From Sandarakinorhabdus sp. AAP62 (GTDB lineage: Bacteria; Pseudomonadota; Alphaproteobacteria; Sphingomonadales; Sphingomonadaceae), in NCBI RefSeq assembly GCF_000331225.1, contig NZ_ANFY01000011.1, positions 62,001 through 126,000 of the forward strand: a DNA stretch of 64,000 bases, written 5' to 3'. Shown here piece by piece: positions 58,292-64,000 of the stretch (position 1 is its first letter; each line of letters begins with the position of its first letter). The notes under the pieces are model-generated. The model did no database searches. It was not told where the DNA came from and saw nothing but the letters and a program-made list of their open reading frames with translations. The position numbers were made by a program, and so were the translations under genes.

Positions 58292-58572
58292 TGGATCGCC
58301 CCCACCATGTCGGTGAGGCCGGTTTCGAGATAATCCGCCAGGCCCAGCATCAGGCCTTCCCCGGCAATCGCCGTCACCATCACCAGCGCCGCCAGCTTGG
58401 GCAGGAAGCTGATGCTGCTTTCCTGCACTGAAAAGATGGTCTGGATCAGGCCCACCACCACGGCGACCACCAGCAGCGGCACCAGGAACAGCGCGGCGCT
58501 GCCGGCAAACAGCAGCACTGCCTCGCGCGCCAGATCGCCGAGCATCACATCATCAGGGGCGTCGCCGGTCAT
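58288..58572 (-). CDS. fliQ: Flagellar export gate protein FliQ
   Basis: 94 residues, two membrane spans with the family core VVGLIQTIFSVQESSISFLPKL (in two overlapping motifs). It joins FliP and FliR in the export gate. Its start overlaps the fliP stop by ATGA, and its stop overlaps the fliR start. Confidence 0.95.
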   Translation of the reverse strand: MTGDAPDDVMLGDLAREAVLLFAGSAALFLVPLLVVAVVVGLIQTIFSVQESSISFLPKLAALVMVTAIAGEGLMLGLADYLETGLTDMVGAIH

Positions 58573-59222
58573 GTACCGAAGCTCTTGGCCAACGCGCCCA
58601 GAACCAGGCTCCAGCCGTCAACGATCACGAACAATGCGATCTTCAGCGGCAGGCTCACCGTGGCGGGGGAGACCATCATCATCCCCATCGCCATCAGGAT
58701 CGACGCGACGATCAGATCGATGATCAGGAACGGCAGATAGATGACCAGCCCGATTTCCAGCGCCGTCTTCAATTCGCTCGAAACAAAGGCCGGCATCACC
58801 ACCGGCAGCGGCACATCGCTGGGCCGCGCATAGGGCCCGCCGCCGGCTATTTCGGCAAAGCGCGTCAGATCTTTCTGGCGCGTCTGGGTGAGCATGAACG
58901 ACTTCAGTTCCGCGCCCGTGCGCGCCAGCGCGGATTCGGCGGGCAGGCTGCCGGCCACCATGGGTTTCCAGGCGCCGTCGTGGATCCGATCGAGTTGCGG
59001 CTTCATCACGAAGATGGTCAGCAGCAAGGCGGTGCCGACCAGCAACTGGTTGGGCGGGCTCTGCCCCAGCCCCAGCGCCTGCCGCAGGATCGCCAGCACG
59101 ATGGCGATGCGGGTAAAGGCGGTCATCATCAACAGCGCGGCCGGCAGCAGCGTCAGCGCCGTCATCAGCAGCAATATTTGCAGAGACGCCGACAGCGGCG
59201 GCAGGTTCAGCACCTCGGTCAT
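58569..59222 (-). CDS. fliP: Flagellar export gate protein FliP
   Basis: 217 residues from the ATG at 59222. FTRIAIVLAILRQALGLGQSPPNQ and the late LPFLIIDLIVASILMAMGMMM are classic FliP stretches (given here as separate short motifs). An N-terminal signal-like segment may be present but is short. The start overlaps the fliO stop by ATGA. FliP needs FliO for assembly in many bacteria, which matters given the altered FliO here. Confidence 0.95.
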   Translation of the reverse strand: MTEVLNLPPLSASLQILLLMTALTLLPAALLMMTAFTRIAIVLAILRQALGLGQSPPNQLLVGTALLLTIFVMKPQLDRIHDGAWKPMVAGSLPAESALARTGAELKSFMLTQTRQKDLTRFAEIAGGGPYARPSDVPLPVVMPAFVSSELKTALEIGLVIYLPFLIIDLIVASILMAMGMMMVSPATVSLPLKIALFVIVDGWSLVLGALAKSFGT

Positions 59223-59509
59223 TCGGGTGCGGCCTCGCCAAGCAGGCTCAGCCCGGCGCGTGACTGGCCCACCAGCAAGCGGCGGCCGGCGAACTCCACC
59301 ACCAACAGCCGGCTGCCGGGGCCAAGGGGGAGTGATTGCACCACAGCGGCATGGCGGGCCGGCAGGCTCCATCCCGGTGCGCGGCGGCGCAATGCCTCGA
59401 TCATGCCGCCAAGGGTGAGTTGCCCCTTCCCATCCTTCGTCGCCCCGGACTTGATCCGGGGCCCCGGATCAAGTCCGGGGCGACGGGAAAGAGTGGACAC
59501 CAGACTCAC
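59219..59509 (-). CDS. fliO: FliO-like protein with palindrome-encoded N-terminus
   Basis: 96 residues from the GTG at 59509, which overlaps the fliN stop by GTGA. Residues about 45-93 (LPARHAAVVQSLPLGPGSRL, VVEFAGRRLLVGQ) resemble the FliO cytoplasmic domain. The transmembrane segment normally found first is absent. Residues 9-24 (RRPGLDPGPRIKSGAT) are encoded by the 48-bp palindrome at 59438-59485. An internal ATG at 59404 would give a 61-residue form without it. The protein may be truncated or altered in function. Confidence 0.7.
   Translation of the reverse strand: MSLVSTLSRRPGLDPGPRIKSGATKDGKGQLTLGGMIEALRRRAPGWSLPARHAAVVQSLPLGPGSRLLVVEFAGRRLLVGQSRAGLSLLGEAAPE
59438..59485. repeat. Perfect 48-bp palindrome, family B, inside fliO
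   Basis: Two 24-bp arms (CGTCGCCCCGGACTTGATCC plus GGGG, and its complement) abut with no spacer and no mismatch. Pieces of the element occur at 39926-39949 and 37498-37512. Here it lies in frame in the 5' part of fliO. It can fold into a stable mRNA hairpin or a DNA cruciform. Confidence 0.95.
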
Positions 59510-59817
59510 AGTCCGCTCCCCGGCAGCACCTCGGTCAAGCGCACGCCGAACTTGTCGCCCACGCTCACGATCTCGCCGCGCGCCACCAGACGTTCGGAAA
59601 TCAGCACATCCACCGGCTGATCCACCCGCCGATCGAGCACATGCACCTGCCCCGGCGCCATGCCGAGCACATCGGCCAGCTTCAGCCGGATACCGCCCAC
59701 TTCGATGGCCAGCCGCACGCTGATGGCGCCAAAGCCGCCCAGAGTGCCGAGGTTCCGGGCGACGTCGGCGGGGGCATCGGTGGGGCTGCCATTCAAATTG
59801 CCGGGTTCGATGGTCAT
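59506..59817 (-). CDS. fliN: Flagellar motor switch protein FliN
   Basis: 103 residues from the ATG at 59817, overlapping the fliM stop (ATGA). The SpoA/surface-presentation domain is complete: VRLAIEVGGIRLKLADVLGMAPGQV, the VDVLISERLVARGEIVSVGDKFGVRL core and the end. FliN forms the rim of the C-ring and helps switching and export. The short polar N-terminus (about 30 residues) is typical of alphaproteobacteria. Confidence 0.94.
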   Translation of the reverse strand: MTIEPGNLNGSPTDAPADVARNLGTLGGFGAISVRLAIEVGGIRLKLADVLGMAPGQVHVLDRRVDQPVDVLISERLVARGEIVSVGDKFGVRLTEVLPGSGL

Positions 59818-60545
59818 GCGCGGTCTCCAAGCGGTTTCAAGAAGGTGGCGGTGATGCTGGCCTGCTGGCGGCCATCGGGCAGCGGCGTCAGGCTGGCGCA
59901 TGCGATCTGATGATCGCCCAGCAGCACCGGCATTTCGGGGCAGGCGTTGAACGGAATGACCAGGCCGGGCTGCAGCGGCAGCAGGCAGGCCAACGGCACG
60001 TCTTCATCGGCGATGCGCACTGCCAGCCGCACCGGCAGGCCGAACAGCGCGGCGCCCAGCGGCACGGCCGGCTGCACCGGCACCGGATCGGGCGGCGCGG
60101 TCAGGCGGATACTGCCCACCACGCTCACATCGTCGGCAACGGTGGCCAGCACATCCAGCGTGATCGACGGACGCCGCCGCCCCGGCGGCCACAGGCGGTG
60201 CGCCAGGCCCAGCAATTGTTCACCCAATACCCTGGCGTGGCGGGTGGTGACGACGCCGGAAATCTGCCCCACCGGCCGGCTGACATCGCCGCCCAGACGG
60301 ATGGTGGCGAGCAGCGCGCCCAGTTCCGGGGCGAAATCGGGCGCACCCGGCGCAAGGCCGCGCCCGGGATGGACGCTCACCGCCACGCCCAGCGTGCGGG
60401 TCAGTTCATCTTCCAGCGCCATGATCAGCGGTTCGAACGGCGTGTCATCGCCATCATCAGGCGGCGCTTCGGCTGGCCGCGGCCGCCACCTGTCGACGAA
60501 ATCCGGCTCCGGCGGCGCTTCGGTGCGGATGAGCAGATTGCTCAT
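59814..60545 (-). CDS. fliM: Divergent FliM-like motor switch protein
   Basis: 243 residues, well below the usual 320-350. Position between fliL and fliN and a C-terminal SpoA-like domain (VPLACLLPLQPGLVIPFN, ASLTPLPDGRQQASITATF) support the call. The N-terminal CheY-binding motif (LSQ-EIDALL) and the GGxG of the middle domain are not seen. Either switching differs in this organism or the protein is a highly derived FliM. It overlaps fliL and fliN by ATGA. Confidence 0.75.
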   Translation of the reverse strand: MSNLLIRTEAPPEPDFVDRWRPRPAEAPPDDGDDTPFEPLIMALEDELTRTLGVAVSVHPGRGLAPGAPDFAPELGALLATIRLGGDVSRPVGQISGVVTTRHARVLGEQLLGLAHRLWPPGRRRPSITLDVLATVADDVSVVGSIRLTAPPDPVPVQPAVPLGAALFGLPVRLAVRIADEDVPLACLLPLQPGLVIPFNACPEMPVLLGDHQIACASLTPLPDGRQQASITATFLKPLGDRA

Positions 60546-61066
60546 TGCACCACCAGCGACGTGAAGAACACTTCTTCCACCCCGCCGGGTTCGCCCTTGG
60601 ATTTGAGCGCACTGTTGATCACGCCCTTCAGCCGCTCGCGCAGATCATCCTTGGCCTTGGCGCTTTCCAGATCGGGCTCCCGCACTTCGCCCAGCGCCGC
60701 CAGCACGGCCGAAACGATCGCCGGCTTGTGCTTCTCGATCGACTCGACGGCGGTGGGCCCGCCAAAGGTGGAAAGCGAAATCTTGATCTGCAGATAACGG
60801 CCACTGTCGGCCAGGTTGGAGGTGAAGGCGTTATCGACCTCGACATATTCCAGCGGCCCTTCCGGCACCGGATCGTGCGGCGCGGCAGCCGGGGCATGGG
60901 CCGCACCGCCCCCCAGCAGGGCGGGCGCAAACTTGATCAGCGCGATCGCCGCCCCGGCACCGCCGGCACCGGCGCCCAGCACACAGGCCAGCAGCGGCAC
61001 CAGCACCGCCGGCAAACCCTTCTTCTTCTTGGGCTGTTCTTTCACTTTGGGATCAGCTTCGGCCAT
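60542..61066 (-). CDS. fliL: Flagellar basal body-associated protein FliL
   Basis: 174 residues from the ATG at 61066, which has GAGGA seven bases upstream. A basic cytoplasmic start (KEQPKKKKGLP), one membrane span (about 28-52) and a periplasmic FliL domain (EYVEVDNAFTSNLADSGRYLQIKISLS) are in order. FliL surrounds the stator units and affects torque. Confidence 0.93.
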   Translation of the reverse strand: MAEADPKVKEQPKKKKGLPAVLVPLLACVLGAGAGGAGAAIALIKFAPALLGGGAAHAPAAAPHDPVPEGPLEYVEVDNAFTSNLADSGRYLQIKISLSTFGGPTAVESIEKHKPAIVSAVLAALGEVREPDLESAKAKDDLRERLKGVINSALKSKGEPGGVEEVFFTSLVVQ

Positions 61067-61076
61067 GGCGGGTTCC

Positions 61077-62660
61077 TCAGGCAAAACGGTCAACGGTGAC
61101 GGGGCGATTCAGGGCGGGACGCGCCACCAGCCGGCGCGCGGCGGCGATCGGCGCGTCTTCGTTGCGGCGGGACGGCTGGCGCTGACGCTCGCGCCCGCCG
61201 CCGGACAGATCGGCGCGCTGGCCATTGACCGACAGGCCCGCCAGCGCGACGCCGGCTGCGGCCAGATCCTGGCTCAGCCGCGGCGCATCGGCACCGATCA
61301 GCGCGGCGGCGGCAGGCTGGGCCTGCATCGTCACCTGCAATTGCTCCGGCCCACCGCTCAGCCGCACGGCGACATCGCCCAGGCGGTCGCTGGCGATGGT
61401 GAGGGCGGGATTGGTCTCGGCCGCGTGCGTCGCAGCCGGCGCTGGGGCGGCGGCCACAAAGGCCGGATTTGCAGGCTGAGCCGGCGTTGGTGGCAGAGCC
61501 AGGGCGAAGGCCGGCAGACTGGCGCTGGGCTGCGGCCGTTCGACCAGCGCAGGTTGTTCATCGATCGCCGCGCGTCGGCTGCCTTCGGCCCGGATCGGCG
61601 CTGCCACGACTGCGCGACGGGTAATGGGCGGCAACGCCGGTTCCGCCTGGCCGGGCGTCAATGCGGGCGCCGGCGTTGGCACGGGCGCTGCAACCGAGGC
61701 CAGCACCGGTGGAGCAGCCCCGTCGGTGACCGTAGCTGGCACCGGCGGCGGCGTGATGGCCGCAACCGGCGACGGCGCTGCGGGCGCGGGCAAGGCTGGC
61801 AGCGTGACCGCCGGCGAAGACGGTGCTGGCGGCACGACCACCACCGCATTGCCGGGCGTGGAGGGCGGACGCAGTGCATCAAACCAGGCCGCCGGCACCC
61901 GCGCCGGATCAAGCCAGGCTGGCGGCAGCTTGGTGGGATCATACCAGAGCGGCGCGGGCTGGGTCGGATCGCTCCAGGCCGGCGGCGGATTGGCCGGATC
62001 AAACCAGGGCGGCGGCACGTGCGGATCATACCAAGGCGGCTGATCGGCGGTGGGAAAGGGGATCGGCTGGCCGGTGACATTGCGCAGGATGAACGGCAGC
62101 GCCGGCGACGGGGTTGCCGTCGCGGCTGCCGGTGCCGGGCCGGAGGGCAGGCCATTCTGCCAGCCCCGGACCCGTCCGGGATCGGCGGCCAGCGGCAAGC
62201 CGGCCAGGCGCGGGCTGGTGAAAGCCCGCTTGGGCCAGGCGCTGGCGCCGCTGTCGTTCAAGACGGCTGCGCTGCGGCTCGCCGCATCGCCGGCAACAGC
62301 GCTGGTTTCGGGCGCCGGTTCTGACAATGCGACAGGCGCGGCAGGGAGCGGACTGGCCGGCGGGGCAAGTTCGGCCGGCAGATTGGCCAGTTCCGGCACC
62401 AGCACCAGCGCCCAGGCCTGCGTGATGGCGGCGGGCTCCGCTGATTCCAGTGCCTCGGGCGCGGTTTCCAGCGGGTCGGCCGCAACCGGCGGCTGCGGCC
62501 CCTGTGCCGCCAGCAGACCGGCAAAGACCGGCTGCAGTGCGCCTTCATCCGGCGGCACAACTGGTGGCAAAAGCCAGTCGGCCGGCATCAGGACCGGCAG
62601 GGCAACCGGCGCGGCCAGATCAAACGGCAGCGCGGTTTGCGGGCTGGGCAGGTTCAACAT
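61077..62660 (-). CDS. fliK: FliK-like hook-length control protein with WxDP repeats
   Basis: 527 residues, rich in Ala and Pro. The C-terminal hook-length domain is recognisable (LGDVAVRLSGGPEQLQVTMQ, LAAAGVALAGLSVNGQ). The long N-terminal part is the ruler region; residues about 206-261 hold six units of roughly ten residues with the core PPxWxDP (Trp at 210, 219, 229, 239, 249, 259). FliK measures the hook and signals FlhB. It overlaps fliJ by 7 bp, and fliL follows after 10 bp. Confidence 0.85.
   Translation of the reverse strand: MLNLPSPQTALPFDLAAPVALPVLMPADWLLPPVVPPDEGALQPVFAGLLAAQGPQPPVAADPLETAPEALESAEPAAITQAWALVLVPELANLPAELAPPASPLPAAPVALSEPAPETSAVAGDAASRSAAVLNDSGASAWPKRAFTSPRLAGLPLAADPGRVRGWQNGLPSGPAPAAATATPSPALPFILRNVTGQPIPFPTADQPPWYDPHVPPPWFDPANPPPAWSDPTQPAPLWYDPTKLPPAWLDPARVPAAWFDALRPPSTPGNAVVVVPPAPSSPAVTLPALPAPAAPSPVAAITPPPVPATVTDGAAPPVLASVAAPVPTPAPALTPGQAEPALPPITRRAVVAAPIRAEGSRRAAIDEQPALVERPQPSASLPAFALALPPTPAQPANPAFVAAAPAPAATHAAETNPALTIASDRLGDVAVRLSGGPEQLQVTMQAQPAAAALIGADAPRLSQDLAAAGVALAGLSVNGQRADLSGGGRERQRQPSRRNEDAPIAAARRLVARPALNRPVTVDRFA
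61876..62045 (-). repeat. 30-bp tandem repeat in fliK (six units)
   Basis: On the plus strand each unit begins GGATCAxACCAGGCCGGCGG or close to it and spans 30 bp (one unit is 27). It encodes the decapeptide with the W-[YFSL]-DP core. Units differ at third positions and some second positions, so it is a fixed protein repeat and not a recent simple expansion. Confidence 0.85.
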
Positions 62661-62992
62661 GCATCCTCCTGTTCGGCACGGCGGGTCAGCGCGGCATCCA
62701 CGGCAGCGCGGGCGGCGGCCAGCTTGCGGCTGGCTTCATCGCGGCTGCTGGCCGAACGGTCGCGGCGCAGGGCGATTTCCACGGCAATATCCTGCACCTG
62801 GGCATCGATGCGGGCGCGGGCCGAGCGCACCGCGGCGCTCGCCACGCCCTCAGCCTGTCCGCCAACCAGCGCCCGCACCCGTTCCAGCAGCGCCGCATCG
62901 GCGGCTGCCTGGCCTTGTGCACGCGCCAGATCGGCCAGCGCCAACCGCTCGCGGATGCGGCGCACGCGGATCAGGCGGTCGAGCGCCCTCAT
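62654..62992 (-). CDS. fliJ: Flagellar export chaperone FliJ
   Basis: 112 residues, almost wholly helical and charged (IRVRRIRERLALADLARAQ, RRDRSASSRDEASRKLAAAR), as expected for the FliJ coiled coil that inserts into the FliI ATPase ring. Identity rests mainly on this pattern and on position between fliI and fliK, both of which it overlaps. Confidence 0.85.
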   Translation of the reverse strand: MRALDRLIRVRRIRERLALADLARAQGQAAADAALLERVRALVGGQAEGVASAAVRSARARIDAQVQDIAVEIALRRDRSASSRDEASRKLAAARAAVDAALTRRAEQEDAC

Positions 62993-64000
62993 GCTGCAGA
63001 CCCCAGCCCTGAGTCATCTGCCACGATCTGCGCCAGGGTGGCGATACTGTCAGCCCAATCGGCCTGGATTGCACGATCCTGCGCCATGAAGGCCGCCAGC
63101 ACCGGCTGCAGCGCCAGGGCCAGATCCAGTTCCGCATCCTGGCCGGGGGCATAGGCACCCATCAGCACCAGATCGCGATTTTCCTCGATCAGCGCCACCA
63201 TGCGGCGGAAGCGCTGGGCGGCGCGCACATGATCTTCGCTGGCAATGTCGATCATCACCCGGCTGGCACTGCTGACCAGATCGATGGCCGGAAACTGGCC
63301 GCGCCCGGCGAGGCGCCGCGAAAGCAGCACGTGGCCATCCATCACGCCGCGCGCCGCATCCACCACCGGGTCGCTGCGATCGTCATTCTCGGCCAGCACC
63401 GTGGCGACCAGGGTGATGCTGCCGCCGCTGCGGCGATCCCCGCCGGCGCGCTCGGCCAGATCGGCCACTAGTTGCAGCGCCGAGGGCGGAAAGCCGCGTG
63501 CGCCCGTGGGTTCGCCGCGCGCCATCGCCACTTCGCGGGCGCCGTGCACCACCCGGCTCAGGCTGTCGAGAATGAGCAGCACCTGCCGGCCCTGGCTGCG
63601 GAACCATTCGGCAATGGCAAAGGCGCGTTGCGCGCCGCGCACCCGGCACAGCATCGCGTCCGACGCTGGCACTGCGATGGTGACGGTGCGCGCCCGCGCC
63701 GGGCCTGCCAGTTCGGTATCGATGAAATCGCTGATTTCGCGGCTGCGTTCGCCGATCAGCGCCATCACCACCACATCGGCCTGCGCCCAGCGGGTGATCT
63801 GGCCGAGCAGCACCGATTTGCCCACGCCTGTGCCCGCCATGATGCCGATGCGCTGGCCAATGCCAAAGCTGAGCAGCGCGTCGATCGCCCGCACCCCGGT
63901 CGCCAGCGGCTGCGTCACCCGCGCCCGCGCCTGCGGCAGCAAGGGCGGCGGCGATGGCGACACGGCAGCGCTGGCCTCGATCGGGCCCAGCCCATCGAGC
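62989..64000 (-). CDS. fliI: Flagellum-specific ATPase FliI, 3' part
   Basis: The frame continues past the right edge, so the N-terminus is missing. Visible are the conserved LDGLGPIEA stretch, Walker A (MAGTGVGKS), the VMALIGERSREISDF block, Walker B (LLILDSLSR) and the C-terminal helical domain. FliI hydrolyses ATP to unload chaperones and export substrates. A GTG at 63963 lies inside the domain and is not the start. It is the most upstream gene of the run that can be seen. Confidence 0.95.
   Translation of the reverse strand, partial: LDGLGPIEASAAVSPSPPPLLPQARARVTQPLATGVRAIDALLSFGIGQRIGIMAGTGVGKSVLLGQITRWAQADVVVMALIGERSREISDFIDTELAGPARARTVTIAVPASDAMLCRVRGAQRAFAIAEWFRSQGRQVLLILDSLSRVVHGAREVAMARGEPTGARGFPPSALQLVADLAERAGGDRRSGGSITLVATVLAENDDRSDPVVDAARGVMDGHVLLSRRLAGRGQFPAIDLVSSASRVMIDIASEDHVRAAQRFRRMVALIEENRDLVLMGAYAPGQDAELDLALALQPVLAAFMAQDRAIQADWADSIATLAQIVADDSGLGSAA

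Noticed and set aside
61876-62045. 30-bp regular repeats as a CRISPR array
   Set aside because: Units are contiguous without spacers, in frame with fliK, and encode a protein motif.

Overview
The window looks like a GC-rich chromosomal segment from an alphaproteobacterium of the order Sphingomonadales that has photosynthesis-related genes. The evidence is a C40 carotenoid cluster (crtZ, crtB, crtI, crtY), an LH2-type light-harvesting pair with a PucC/LhaA-family carrier, an UrcA protein, three PEP-CTERM proteins ending in the VPEPASWxM type of anchor, ATP12, and a flagellar biosynthesis operon. Genus is not certain. No rRNA, tRNA, CRISPR array, integrase or transposase was recognised.

Layout. 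1-7,300: the end of an arylesterase-like gene, thpR, then a minus-strand glycine cleavage operon (gcvT, gcvH, a SAM methyltransferase, gcvPA, gcvPB) led by a tandem glycine riboswitch, then a lipoprotein. 7,300-12,100: ispH, thrB, rnhA and a PucC-like carrier on the plus strand, facing pucBA on the minus strand. 12,200-18,700: exported M20 peptidase, GNAT, MBL hydrolase, PaiB-like protein, HAD phosphatase, two small membrane proteins, ATP12 and a PEP-CTERM protein. 18,700-24,800: pccB, DUF2269, urcA, pccA and a second PEP-CTERM protein. 24,800-29,500: LytTR regulator, acyltransferase, ogt, a DegP/Q protease and a GST.

29,520-30,765 is an AT-rich island with one gene, a predicted exported ClpP-like-fold protein. 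It has its own consensus-like promoter, and its right edge runs into the 3' end of a DUF952 gene. 30,700-33,900: DUF952, cyclophilin, msrB, ruvX and DUF3089 overlap as a minus-strand chain. 34,000-37,400: an OmpR-type two-component system and tyrS. 37,600-41,500: a DUF885 protein, a decayed intergenic stretch with dispersed repeats and a relE/parE-like remnant, a membrane protein and a nucleotidyltransferase. 41,600-45,900: cytochrome b561, uvrB, a third PEP-CTERM protein and a lipoprotein.

45,955-53,000 is the carotenoid region: crtZ on the plus strand converges on crtB-crtI-crtY on the minus strand. A cytochrome P450 and an alpha/beta hydrolase, translationally coupled, diverge from crtY. 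53,000-64,000 is flagellar: a winged-helix regulator, a sigma-54 activator whose upstream DNA carries two DnaA-box matches and a near-consensus CtrA site, then a minus-strand run fliI-J-K-L-M-N-O-P-Q-R-flhB-fliD with most stops and starts overlapping.

Three families of dispersed palindromic repeats sit between genes. One perfect 48-bp palindrome lies inside the 5' coding part of fliO. The most unusual points are the LH2 pair (Asn replacing the beta His at -18, and a 42-residue Ala/Pro/Glu tail on alpha), the WxDP decapeptide repeats in FliK, the palindrome in fliO, the P450-hydrolase pair next to crtY, and the AT-rich island.
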